Source: Owenia fusiformis (taxonomy: Eukaryota > Annelida > Polychaeta > Sabellida > Oweniidae). Taken from it: DNA of 64,000 nucleotides. The position numbers were made by a program, and so were the translations under genes. Below, piece after piece: positions 47,501 to 58,859 of this stretch. A model generated the notes under the pieces. The model was given only the letters and a program-made list of their open reading frames with translations. It searched no databases and was not told the DNA's origin. The stretch lies in NCBI GenBank assembly GCA_903813345.2, contig CAIIXF020000001.1, forward strand, positions 42,751,366 through 42,815,365, in the 5' to 3' direction. Numbering within the stretch: the stretch's first letter is position 1; every line of letters begins with the position of its first letter.

Positions 47501-48778
47501 GACGAATTGTGTTTGTTTATATTTCCGGCTTTCCACCATTGACGCATTAAAAATACGAACGGTCAAAAGCGATGTTGTTCGCACTTTATCTAAAATGTAT
47601 TATGTGTATACGCGACTCGAAACGGATTCGAAACTCGAATCGTCATTTTCTGACTCGAATCGGATTCGACTCGAATCGGATTTTTTCGACTCGTCTCACC
47701 CCTACTAATAATAAAGCTATTTGAGCTAGAAGATATGATATGTATCCAAAACACATTTCTGGAGTATTTACTACGTTGTTTTTAATTATTTAAGAATCTC
47801 CTGCGGGTTGCATGGTCTCCAGATGGCAGCAAGATAGCTGCTGGGTCAGGTGACAGATTCATGTATATCTGGGACACAACTACTAGAAGAATACTCTACA
47901 AACTTCCAGGCCACACTGGCTCTATCAATGAAGTGGACTTCCATCCTACTGAACCTATAGGTAAATCTTGTGTTTCCTTAAGTAGTACATGATCTTGTAA
48001 TAAACCCCTCATTATATAGCCAATGGACGAGTAATTGAAAGAATTTTGAAGATAATATGGAAAATTGTAAATTTTGGCCTCACTTTTCATTAAAATCCCG
48101 GGGTTTTATTTTGAGATCTGGTAGCAGGTTATTTTACTAAATATACTAAATGCTAGTCAATTTATTCTCTCATTCGTGCTTATCAATTAGTTCTCTCAAT
48201 CAATTTACCATGGGTGATATAATGAGTGGGCTTAAAAATACAAATGAAACATGTTCTATTGCAACTATTTCTGTTGTTCCCTTTACCTTAACGTTTGCTA
48301 CTTTTGAAGGTCAATGTGAAAAGACCCATGTTAAGCTTCTTGAGACCACCTATGTACATCGATGGGAATCACTTAAACAGCATGGTATTTTAAGAGAGAT
48401 ACTACCTCTAATTATTGAAGATTTGAGATTGATGTTGATAAGATCTTAACATTCATATTAAGTGTTAATGAAGTTAATCTCTTGCAAAGGGACATGATAC
48501 TTTATATTGTTATGGTCCTATAACAAAAAAAATTACATCTTAGAAATTGAGGAGCAAGAAAAGTTGAAAGACCGGAAGAAAATTTTCTTCTTGCAGATAT
48601 CTTTTATAACAAGGTTTTGAAAACGTCAGATATCAATTTTGCTCAAAAATGACTAAAATATACAATGGCCCATTGTCTTAATATGCTATTTTTAATTCTT
48701 ACAAATGGCTTTTTTCTTTTTTCAGTGCTTTCCTGCTCAAGTGACAAAAGTATATTTTTAGGAGAAATAGAGCTGTGA
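39203..48778 (+). CDS. SNRNP40: SNRNP40 orthologue, U5 snRNP 40-kDa WD40 protein
   Basis: Nine exons: 39203-39310, 40673-40802, 44572-44665, 45114-45279, 45711-45833, 46238-46358, 46671-46753, 47795-47960, 48726-48778 (347 aa; human 357). It is a core U5 snRNP scaffold in the spliceosome, contacting PRP8 and other components in the nucleus. The first exon has a basic nuclear-signal-like start (KRKAMAG...VKKSRMD). Seven WD40 blades follow, recognisable by GHQGDIF, GHAGAVM, GHTSFVN, the IWD/LWD strand ends and GHADSVTG. The tail LSCSSDKSIFLGEIEL matches the human end ISASSDKRLYMGEIQ. All splice sites are GT-AG and phases agree. It is head-to-head with LIPT1, 1.65 kb apart. Intron 2 is swollen by tandem arrays and intron 7 carries a hAT-type MITE. 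Confidence 0.95.
39501..40074 (-). mobile_element. 574-bp MITE, copy B (SNRNP40 intron 1)
   Basis: The mirror copy of 38330-38903, also TA-flanked and exactly 574 bp, with only scattered differences. It sits 190 bp after the exon 1 donor. The TCCCAGAATGC motifs recur at 39747-39762 and 39831-39847. Confidence 0.85.
40378..40526. mobile_element. 149-bp MITE, SNRNP40 intron 1
   Basis: TA-flanked, 14-bp perfect TIRs CTGTATTTGTCTTT/AAAGACAAATACAG, and internal inverted AATTTG-CGATTTTT segments that would fold it into a hairpin. Confidence 0.7.
41510..43380 (+). repeat. Tandem array of about 340-bp units, SNRNP40 intron 2
   Basis: It starts with a (TGTC/CGTC)n microsatellite at 41548-41588. Then come about five to six units containing CCTCTGTCGATAGGATTCCT, TCAAAATGGCCGCCATTTTT and GTCTCGCGAAATTCAC. 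The first unit is short (about 152 bp), the next ones about 347 bp, and later ones decay. Several copies keep long identical stretches, so some duplication is recent. Confidence 0.8.
43381..44310 (+). repeat. Second tandem array, unit about 130-145 bp, SNRNP40 intron 2
   Basis: A CCGTCCGT-rich head (43418-43460) is followed by four to five units with AAAGTAGTGGAGCGATTTTG, GTGAATACTATAAGCATGGC and GGCCATTTTGAAAAATGG. It abuts the previous array but has a different unit. The same GGCCATTTTGAAAAATGGC palindromic block ends each unit. Confidence 0.75.
45290..45543 (+). repeat. Tandem repeat of about 57-60 bp, SNRNP40 intron 4
   Basis: About 4.5 copies of a unit built on CATTTTGAAATGGAGTTCTG and CCACAAATGGTTCCTTCCTG, starting about 10 bp after the exon 4 donor. 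Confidence 0.85.
47221..47704. mobile_element. hAT-type MITE, SNRNP40 intron 7
   Basis: A 484-bp element with TIR TAGGGGTGAGACGA and its inverse at the right end, and a perfect 8-bp duplication CTAATAAT (47213-47220, 47705-47712). TAGGGGTG ends and an 8-bp TSD are hAT hallmarks. Many TCGAGTCGAAT/GACTCGAATCGG units fill the subterminal regions. Confidence 0.9.
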
Positions 48779-49607
48779 CACTAGATACACTGGGGACAAT
48801 ATTTGTTAGGGGACAGTGTTTACTTATTTGATAAATGAAATCATTCTGTTCAGGCTGTAAAATTGCTTGAAAGTCAGAAGATGAATTTTTATTAAATGTA
48901 GCGTGCCATTCTAGATTTTTTCTCCTAGACTGGAATGGAAATGTGTCTCTATGAACCAAAGAATGCAAGGCCCAAAGAATTGCCTTTGTATGAAATTTGC
49001 AATTCTCTCAGAAGCCACCTAGTGGCAAATGCTGGAACTCTTGAGTCCGGTAAATGGCCTATTGAATACAAAATCATGCAATCAAGTAAGTTTTACAGAA
49101 AAAATGGTATAATGGGAATAGTCATGAATTAATCAATTCAGGAGAGGCTATTTGTAGAACAGGGGTTAATTTCAAAGGAACAATAGTAGGCTACAATACA
49201 AGTCTGATTTATTATGGATTAATGAAACAGTTGGAGACAATGACTCCCTCTATTCAGATTCCATGCACATTTTGAATTATTAATGCGAATTGGAAGTGTT
49301 GACTCGAGAAGCTGATACACTCACAGTGTAAGGCATCGCCATTGTTGTAGGTTTTAGTGTTATTTATCACGATACACAGGACAAACATGCAATTAAGTAT
49401 TTAGCAAATACTGAGGAGGTGTTAGAAAGGAACAAATGAGCTTCACACATGGTTGAATATAGTACAATGTATTGTGATCAGGACTCTGTGTTCTACATAT
49501 ATGAGAATAATATTGAAATACATTTTTGTAATATAAAACAGAATGTTTGTATTTTTATACAGTACTTTTTGGGTTAATAGTAGTCAAATTAGTCTTGCAT
49601 CAAGCTA
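48779..49607. other. SNRNP40 3' flank
   Basis: Holds the SNRNP40 3' UTR; its poly(A) site is not clear. A 66-codon frame from 48935 (CLYEPKNARPKELPLYEIC) looks slightly protein-like but matches no family I know and has no supported splice partners. Confidence 0.4.
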
Positions 49608-49848
49608 CGGTAAAACCTGTAAAGTGAAACACCTGTAAGTGGAACACCTCTGTAAAGTGGAACACCTCTGTAAGTGGAACACCTCTGTAAAGTGAAACAC
49701 CTCTGTAAGTGGAACACTTCCATAAATAGAACTCTGTAGAATTCCATGTCCAATTGACATAATGTTAAATGGACTTCATTAAGTGGAACATCTCCCAATT
49801 GGAATATTTAGAAGTACCAAAGGTGTTCCATTTCCACAGGTTTTACTG
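49608..49848. mobile_element. Pogo/Tigger-like MITE downstream of SNRNP40
   Basis: A 241-bp element between TA dinucleotides with TIRs CGGTAAAACCTGTA and CCACAGGTTTTACTG. Most of the body is reiterated GTAAGTGGAACACCTCT units, the same subterminal motif as in the 2820-3640 element. Confidence 0.7.
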
Positions 49849-52390
49849 TATTGGTCATCCCCCTACCCCCCCCCCCCCCTACCCCTACTTATATATTTGA
49901 CCCAACCCTGTGCTTTGAGAGACTATGGGTAGGTGCAACACAAGGGCTTGATGGTTTATGGTCAAATATATTGTGCTCCATTTTAGATCCTGAAGTAGTA
50001 ACCCATCTTGGTAGCCATATATGGTTAGCAAATCCATTTTCCAGCAATAATAATATAATAGCTTTTCAATCATATGAATATAATTCTTTCCATCTCTTCA
50101 TAACTTTTCTCTTAGCTCTTGTGGTGCGAAACCAACAGTCATTTTTTAATTTGCGATATTTTATAAAGCGAGCAATGTTGAGTATTCAATTGTATTCATA
50201 TATGTGTAGATAATACCTATTAAACAGGAAATAGTGTAAATAGTTGTATTCTTCATTCTATATCCACGGAGTAAATGCCGTTCCCCACGAATGAAATCTG
50301 CACTATGCATTAGGTAGAAAGATTCAATATTATTTTTGATTCATTAATAAAATCCATCCTTGCTGTCTTAGTGATAATAATATTTTAGTATATATAATCC
50401 AAGCTACTAAAATTACATCTATCAACACTCCACGAGGCCATTGTACCATTGTCTGATAGCCTCTCCTTTCCAAATAAATGATACATGGAATATGTAATGT
50501 ATATAATGTCCTCCTCCTAAGCGGGTATCCAGAATCCGTACCTCCTTCGAAAGAATATATTCTGGATTTTGAAGTCCTGTGATCGGAGGATATGATGTGA
50601 GTACTTGTAATTGTAAAATACTGTTGTGGCATTGATTCCCTCCATTAAATTGTACATACTTAGTATAGTCTTGATTCCTGAGTTGACAACACAACATACA
50701 ATTGTTATAATATTAAATGTACATCCAAGAATGATAATCCAAAACTTGTTGAGGATATATAGTGTATACCACATAAAATGTAACATTTTCCTGCAGTGTA
50801 GTTTGGATTTTGAAGACCATCAAACCATGCTCATGCATCCAATAATTTTGGGGGTTATTTACATTTTATCTGAAAGTGTTTTCGTTTTTTAGTTTGCTAG
50901 ATTGCTTCAGGATTTCTTCTTTTTCTTAAGTTGATTCGTGAAAAGTTGTTTATTTGTTGTCCAGCGCTCGACAATGGTTACCAAGGTAACAGTCACAAAA
51001 AAGAACATGGAGATGTAGAGACTGAATCCAAGTGTCTCACTAATCCTTACCCCAAGTGTCATTTCAGTAACCATGGTAACTCTCCTTATTAATCAAAAAT
51101 AGATTTGATCGATGATGGTTTAAGTGAGTAACTGACTTGAATTTTCCAAATGTATTTTGTTTCACTGTAGCTTTTTACGTTGATTTTCTTCTTAGATGCT
51201 TTCTTCTATTGAAGTCCTTTAATTGTTATAAATAGAGATAATCTGTGCTGAAATAATGATAAGTAAATGTTACTTGTGTATAATATTAGTCCTATGTCAG
51301 TATCATTGCCGTGACCTTCTCCCAAGAATCGCTGTAATTAGAAGTTGTTTCTTGCTTATGTGTATATATTAAGGAAATGTTAATTACGTCACAACTTCAT
51401 GGATGAGTCAAGACTATTGGGATTTAATTGAGTTTCATGAATTATGAATAAGAAGTGCCTGCTGTGTGCAGTTGGATTGCTGAAATTGTCCCTGATGGTA
51501 ATTAATAAATAATATGACAACTATAAGTTTTCATGAGTTTATTAATTCACGGAATCCACACAAGCATCTGTCTATCACTTATGATTTTACAGTATTGATG
51601 CTGATGAGTCTCAATGATCTTAAATGTAACTTTTATGGCATTTTATTGGAGTTGGGTGTAAAATTAATGCCTGTTATTTTTTGTTAGAAAATGTAAAGCA
51701 GCGTGAACATATTTTGATTTAATTGATCTAGGTTTGACTGAAGGAATACACTGGTTTAACATTATGGGCTGGATGAAAATAGAATTTGCCTCATTTTCAG
51801 CCTATTAAAAGTAGATCTTTAATAAGCATGGCTTTTAAAATGATGCTAAATTGCGGTGGTACTTTAATTTTTTTTACACAGCATTTTGAAAATCTTGAAC
51901 CAGTTGAAAAATATTATAGATTGCAGGAAACATACAAGAAGAGAATGGGATTAACTAATCTACATTTTGCATGGTACCAGATATATAAAAAACCCTGCTT
52001 ATAAAAATAGTTTGGAAATTATTACATTTCCATGTGGACCTGCCCAGGGAATTGTTGAATAATTTATATGGAGCAAAGGTAACCCTGATCCCAACTGGTG
52101 AGTCTCACTACCCTCTGATTACTACACACATGATTATTAATATGATTTTAATGATCTTCAAAGTACCCAGCTGGTGGATATTAATGGGAGTCATGTGAAA
52201 TTGTGCAATGTCAACAGGCTAATGTACTTATGGGCTCCAAATGGGGTGTATTAATTTTCTGCATATTTTTTATTCTATAGGTTATGATGGAATGTTTTAA
52301 TTCAGAGAGTAAATAAGTGAGGCTTTTGCAAAGGGTACCTCATTTGGGAATTATATGAAAATACAACCATATTTTTGTTGATGGAAATAC
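49849..52390. other. Intergenic spacer with no supported gene
   Basis: Short overlapping frames occur on both strands around 50330-50890 with no recognisable domain, splice or codon signal. A C14-type tract is at 49866. Otherwise AT-rich, unstructured sequence. Confidence 0.5.
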
Positions 52391-52396
52391 TTTATT
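52391..52396 (-). terminator. Poly(A) signal of the sushi/EGF gene
   Basis: AATAAA on the minus strand about 190 nt after the stop codon at 52587 supports the short last exon and marks the likely 3' end of the transcript. Confidence 0.5.
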
Positions 52397-52586
52397 GATA
52401 AAAATATTCAGTAAATTAAAAACATCATTTATTCTGGCATCTGATTTTTTACAGTTTTTTTACATCATTCAATGCCAGCAATAACGTTTTGACATGGCAT
52501 CATCCTTCATGTCCTTGCTTTCCCGTGAAGTATTTGTGAAGGCAAGGGATCGTTGGTAATTGTATGTCATCCAGTATGTAGCATTG

Positions 52587-55500
52587 TTATGCATATATTC
52601 GGGTTCTTATATCCCTTGTCCTGAGATCCCTAGTCCTCATATCATCTTGTGTTTCATTTCCTGAAAACAAAAAACAGCAATAAATTAATAATAAATACAG
52701 AATCAGATATATGAAAGATGACAAAATTGTATCCAATATGATCACAATTAACCTTTATATGTGATTTTTACCATCTCAAGAATATTTTCTCCCAAAAGAC
52801 AAATTAAGTTATCATACTAGTCACAAAGATACAAATGCAAACATGTATACACTCTGCAAAATGATAACTATTGATGTATTTACCATTAACCAAACTCTAA
52901 GAATCCATCCAGTGTATTTAAAGATGGCGTATAAGAGATACTCCTCATAACTCTTGAAATTAGTAGTGTAGTGAATGGTAGCTCCATCTTTTAACAAAAG
53001 CAGTTACAATCTTGACATTTGATAATCAAAAGTAAACTTCAATTGTTGTCTTATAAAACAAATCGCAGTTTTAATCATCATTTTTTGTACACCTTAACAT
53101 TAGAAAGTATTTTAAGGACTTCATGGATTTTATCTAAATATTCTTAGAGAAAGGGGTGGGTAGTTTAGACTGTTCACCACCCAATGCATTGCCAATAGTA
53201 TTCCATTTTTGAATTTCAGTTGCATCTGCGTCTTTGGTTTTCATGACATAATGTCAACCTTTGGGTATGGCAATATCTATACAACTACACCCCCCCATGC
53301 ATTGCCAATATTATTCCATTTTTGAATCTCAGTTGCATCTGCGTCTTTCGTTTTCATGACATAATGTCAACCTTTGGGTATGGCAATATCTATACAACTA
53401 CACCCCCCCCCCATGCATTGCCAATATTATTCCGGCCATTTTTGAATCTCAGTTGCATCTGCGTCTTTCGTTTTCATGACATAATGTCAACCTTTGGGTA
53501 TGGCAATATCTATACAACTACATCCCCCCCATGCATTGCCAATATTATTCCGGCCATTTTTGAATTTCAGTTGCATCTGCGTCTTTGGTTTTCATGACAT
53601 AATGTCAACCTTTGGGTATGGCAATATCTATACAACTACACCCCCCCCCCCCCCCATGCATTGCCAATATTATTCCATTTTTGAATTTTGTTGCATCTGC
53701 GTCTTTGGTTTTCGTGACATAATGTCAACCTTTGGGTATGGTAATAACTATAAAACTACACCCCCCCCCCCATGCATTGCCAATATTATTCCATTTTTGA
53801 ATTTTGTTGCATCTGCGTCTTTGGTTTTCATGACATAATGTCAACCTTTGGGTATGGCAATATCTATACAACTACACCCCCCCCCCATGCTTTGCCACTA
53901 TTATTCCATTTTTGAATTATGTTGCATCTGCGATTTTGGTTGTCGTGACATAATGTCAACCTTTGGGTATGGCAATAACTATACAACTACACCCCCCCCC
54001 CCAATGCATTGCCAGTAGTATTCCATTTTTAAATTTTGTTGCAACTGCGCCTTTGGTTTTCGTGACATAATGTCAACCTACACCCCCCCCCCCCCCAAAA
54101 AAAAAGAAAAGGAAAATGCACCGACCTGTAAGCTCACATAATGAGCCACCAAATCCTTCGGGACAAAGACAAGACAAAATACCAGTAGAGTCATCGCATG
54201 TACCTCCATTTGCGCATAGAAAAAATGGGTTTGAATCACACTCTGAAAATATGAAAATGGTTGAGCGACGTTACACGCAAGATTTATACAAATATGGACA
54301 CAATCGACATTCCATTACAGATATCTAAACTAGAGTCCAGCATAAAACTTCAATTTGTATGCCACGATTGCACCTCCCTGACTGAAAACGGCTTTAAGCG
54401 ATCGCACCCCCCCCCCCTCACTGAAAGCTGCCTACGCCCCTGCATAATATATGAGATTTCGGTAGATAAGTAGATAAGTAAGCTACATACTGTTTAGGTT
54501 GATATAACATGAGTCACCCATCCATCCGTCGTCACAATCGCACGTATAGTAATGGGGCTCTGTGCCACTGGCCTGGTGGAACACGCAATCTCCGTTATAA
54601 CAGGCTGTCCCACACGTAAACGCTATAATACATGAGAAATAAAAAATGGTTTAACAATTAATTGTTATCATTTATTATAATCCGTCTCAAAGCCTCAAGA
54701 TATCTCTTAACACTGAAGGCGCTGCGATTTCAACTTGATTTTATTGAAGATTGAGTTGGCATAGATTGTACTCATCAGTTCTCGTGATCCGTAATGAAAT
54801 TCATCAATCAAGAAGACAATGCAGTGCCATCCTTTTACTTGTACACTACTAGTAAACTCTTTTCTTTCCTCTTTAATTTGCATGTCAAAAAGAGAATTGT
54901 ACAGTTTACATTTTACGAATAACATTTCTTTCTGACAAAAGTAGACCAAAAGAAAGATACGAATTTAGTTAGTGATGTGATCCATTTCTTTAAGCCTAAA
55001 AGAATCACCTGACGTGGATTGAAAATAAAGATTATACAGTATACTTAGTCTACCTCCTTTTTGGTCGCAAAGTGGACCTCCCCATCCTTCTTCACAGACA
55101 CATCGAGGTTCTCCTTCGATGGCCGTACAGTAAGACCCACGTTTGCAACTTTTTTCGTATCCCTCACACTGGTTACCTAAAGATGGAACATGTTAATAAG
55201 TCTTGGGTTGCGGGACCTTCCATTTTCTCACCAAGTCAAATTACATAAAATACACCAATTAAAGGAGTGACGTTCACAATAATGGAATATCATATTAATT
55301 GTGTGTAAAACCTACTTTGAGAGCTTGGCGCACACCATGGTCGCCCCTCGAATGCCGGGCTCCATTCCCCATCAATGCAACTCATCGTCGAAACCGGAAA
55401 TGCCACCTGAGACGGATCATTGCATGTAAAGGTCGCAACTGAAGCGCAGCTATCAGCACTCTTAGTTAGTGTTACACTACCGACGCCCTGAGGGAGTTTC

Positions 55501-56699
55501 TTGGGTCTGTTACATTGACATTTGTTACTTGGAGCACAATTTGAAAGGGCCACTGAAAGACAGACGGACGGAATGAATACTAATTTATCCAATTGACAAA
55601 AGATAATATTCTAGACATGTCGAGAAACACGTTATATCTTTCTGCTTACTTCTGTTCATCAAGTTAACTTGGCTTTTTGTGGGTTGCTCTTTAAATCAGT
55701 TTGTCGTTGAATTGTTAAACTCGTCTTGCGCATGGTAAGCGAAGTTATAAATATTTTTAAAAATCGGATATACCATGTGATAAATATAGGTTATTTACTG
55801 GGAGGGATTGAATATGGGGTTTATTCCGAGGGACAATATGATATTGACCGAAGGGTAATATGATATTGACCGAGGGAGCGTAGCGGCCATGTGTCAATAT
55901 CATATTGCCCAAGGTCAATATCATATTTTCCGAGGAATAAAACCCATATTCAATCCCGATCAGAAATAACCTATTTATTCCATAATACATCCCTCTAAAT
56001 GTTACATTTGGATAATGCAAACATTATATTATATTAATAAATGCACATTGTTTGAAAAAGAAAAAAAAGAAAAAAACAACCGGGAAAGCCAAAATAGGTT
56101 AATACTGTACGATTCAATGCGATTTTTTCCAGGGGACAATAAAATTTTTTCATGTAATAAGATTCGATACGATTTTTATTCATTCATATTTCCCTGGGAA
56201 AACCGTAGTATTAGTATTATAAAGTCAAACATCAAATGATTTTTTTGATAAACGATCATATTTATTAGCGAACTAAGAATCATGTGACGTTGATTACAAA
56301 TGAGTGTACTTTTGTTTCCAAATGTCGCCTTGAATGTTTTCTGATTGGACTATGATGTGCTATATTTTATCTCTATTATGTTCCCCGATTTCTTTTACCC
56401 CGAAGTCCAGCCGAGGCTTGTCGCAATCAAAAGAATAAATTCTCGGCCAAAGATGATTGAGACATGTCTTATTTTCCTAATTATTAAAAGAATGAATTAA
56501 TATGCGCAAATGCTTCTAGAACGTTAACGGAGAGCAGTAACTATATTTTACCGCCCCTACTCCTACTTATATCTATTCACTCAGGCAAGTTTCCGCGTAT
56601 CCATTTGGAGAGGCAGCCCACATCAGGAACAGCGTTACGTAACCTTAAATTCTTACCTGATATCACCAGTAAAACGACGATGTTGAATATGGGAGACAT
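52587..56699 (-). CDS. Small secreted protein with sushi-like and two EGF-like domains
   Basis: Five exons: 56699-56657, 55552-55316, 55176-55054, 54622-54491, 52660-52587 (202 aa), all phase-1 introns as usual for shuffled extracellular domains. Exon 1 encodes a hydrophobic signal peptide (FNIVVLLVIS). Exon 2 encodes a Cys-rich module ending in ATFTCNDPS...TMSCIDGEWSP...WC, the C-C-C-W-C pattern of a sushi/CCP domain. Exons 3 and 4 are EGF-like, each with six cysteines and the CxCxxGWxGxxC end (CVCEEGWGGPLC, CDCDDGWMGDSC). The last exon gives a short charged tail with a repeated R-T-R-D motif. A TATA box lies upstream and a poly(A) signal downstream. I do not recognise a named orthologue; the architecture suggests an extracellular ligand, matrix or immune-type protein. 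Confidence 0.75.
53170..54090 (+). repeat. Minisatellite of about 115-bp units with poly-C joints, eight copies
   Basis: Each unit runs from CATGCATTGCCAATATTATT through TTGCATCTGCGTCTTTGG and ATGACATAATGTCAACC to ACAACTACACCCC and a C-tract of 6-18 bases. The variable C-runs shift frame between units, which explains the many false ORFs. It lies in the last intron of the sushi/EGF gene. Confidence 0.9.
55786..55974. mobile_element. 189-bp hairpin element in intron 1 of the sushi/EGF gene
   Basis: Inverted arms of about 85 bp (ATAGGTTATTT at the left, AAATAACCTAT at the right) surround a short loop near GAGCGTAGCGG. The arms contain CAATATCATATT-type units repeated twice each. Likely a MITE that folds almost completely. 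Confidence 0.6.
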
Positions 56700-56757
56700 C
56701 TTCACGTTTCCAGGCGTTTTCCAGCAAAAATGTAGTATCAATGTTTCAAGTAACGAT

Positions 56758-56766
56758 CTTTTTATA
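56758..56766 (-). promoter_or_regulatory. TATA box of the sushi/EGF gene
   Basis: On the minus strand TATAAAAAG sits about 60 nt before the start codon at 56699, predicting transcription start near 56735 and a 5' UTR of about 35 nt. This fits a regulated, tissue-specific secreted-protein gene, unlike the TATA-less housekeeping genes elsewhere in the window. Confidence 0.6.
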
Positions 56767-57334
56767 CCAAGCATTTATAATTCTTTGGAAATGTCAACTA
56801 GTTCACGTAAATTTTGAAATAATGCCCTATGGATTATTCTCAGATTATAGACTTATCGTTGAATTGGTGTTGAAAATGCAGTTGATGTTTGAAAAAATGC
56901 CTGATTTAATCAGTTGTTATTTGATAAAAGAGGGGCTTATTATTGTTCTTGGTGAGGTTATGTTTAAGATCTTAGGACTTTTGTATGATCTTAATAGTTA
57001 GAGGTCGAGTTATCGAGAAATATCCATGGCAATCTTCCAATCTTGCAATCCTCTAATTTTGACCATTTACTTGATTATTTGCGTTTGTCCTTACATTTCA
57101 GAGATTAAAAGGCCATAGATACTGAGTTAGTTTGAGAACTAGGCTGTCTCGCATTGTTTTTTTGTACTGTGACTAAATATTCTAAAATGTAGGCTTTCAC
57201 CGTCAGATATTCATTTTAACAAAAAGCAAATATAATAGTAGGTGTCATTTACTATGTATTATTTATTATAAAATTTAATATTTATGGATAAGTTTCGCTG
57301 TAACCCACTCACTGTGGTGGAACTCTTAAAACTT

Positions 57335-57590
57335 GTTACAATAACGGATCCGTTTCAGTAACAAAATGGCGCAGCTTTGGAGGAACGATTTTTCTTTTTT
57401 CCATGGAACCCGGAACACTTTGGTTGTTAAAACATTTGGGCAAGAGTCAGAACATTGGGTAGCCCAGAACATTTGGGCTTTCACACATCAAAAGCCAAAA
57501 GGGTCGCCTCGTGAAGTCGTGGAAAATTGAGAAAAATCGGTCCACCGAGACTGCGCTATTTTGTTGCCGAAACGGGTCTACATTCGTAAC
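57335..57590. mobile_element. 256-bp MITE-like inverted repeat
   Basis: Both ends read inward as GTTAC followed by similar 35-40-bp arms sharing CCGTTTC and AACAAAATGGCGCAG-like blocks. Arms are imperfect and flanking duplications unclear. Intergenic. Confidence 0.5.
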
Positions 57591-58859
57591 CATCTTGAAG
57601 GGTTGCTCCACAGTGCCACTACTCGAAACACACTTCTGACTTGACGTACGTATTAGGGTGTAACTACTTTAAAATGATGTAAATGGTACGTAATTGTAAT
57701 TGGGGTTCACCTACACAAAATACATTTAAGTAGGCTATAAGCATATTAATTGCACATAATTACTATTTTATGAAAACAAGTTTGACGAGTTCCAATGCTG
57801 TACGTCAACAAATAATGACGTTGACCACATTAATTCTATTTCTCACTACAAATTCATGCACAAATTGGTTGACATCTGCGTGTATTGATTTTGCAATATT
57901 ATTACTTCATCCCTCGGTGTCTCCCATGCATAATGTCACATTGCTCTGATACCCTTTCCTTGCTCAAAAACCAATATGTATCCTCATTCCCATTCTAATT
58001 TCTAGCCAAACCTTGAATCCCAATATTATGCCGTCTGAGGCAGTAGACGATTCAGACGTTATCGGGTTCTACAAGTTCCATTAATTTGCATCCCATCCAG
58101 TGACATCGAAAGTGCCATGGGAAGATGGGGACTGGCAATATGTACATCAATCGTTCCACTTTTCTCTGGTTGTGAACCCATGACATTGGGGGATCTGGGC
58201 GATGGGCGCATATGGGCCTGCCCCCTCCCCTATTAAAGATCGGGCCAGAAAAAATGTTGGCCCGAAAAATGTTGGCCCCAAAATCTTTTAAGTCCTCAAT
58301 AAGTGGACCTCTTGGGGCATTACTGGGCCTTTTTTGGGCCATATTTTTTAATTTAAGTGCAGACGGTTTTGAATCTCAATTGATTGTCAACTTGGTCTTG
58401 GACTTGGAGTAACTATTTTAGCTAGATAATGTCACAGTCTCCAATTCTTCCATTTTGAAATCTTGATCTGATTTCAGTGATTTGTCTTGATCTGGTCCGA
58501 TTTTCCCCCAAAAATATTTTTGGACAAAATGTGAATTTTATCAATATTTAGATCTGATAAAACAACTCAATAATTGGTTGTCAGAATTACTGGCCATGAG
58601 TCCGAACACTTGGGTCTGTGAGTAGCCCAGGATGAAGGTCATAGTAGGACATTTGCGTTTATGTGCATAGTGTACATAGTGTATCTATTGTACATGTACA
58701 TGTATATACCAAAGCCTTTATACAGAAACCAAACGAATTTTGGCATTATTTTTCAAAATTTGGCCTAATTGTGCACCTTTCCCTCTGTTTTTTAGAATCG
58801 TCCTTTGTGTTTTGTTAAACATAACCTTCTGGCGGTTCCAGGAGGGGGGGCATGGGGCC

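Noticed and set aside
50330-50892. Cluster of overlapping ORFs on both strands
   Set aside because: Five mutually overlapping frames of 88-100 codons with no domain; typical of chance in this AT-rich spacer.
53322-53838. ORFs of 91 and 114 codons
   Set aside because: They are reading frames through the 115-bp minisatellite, shifted by variable C-runs.
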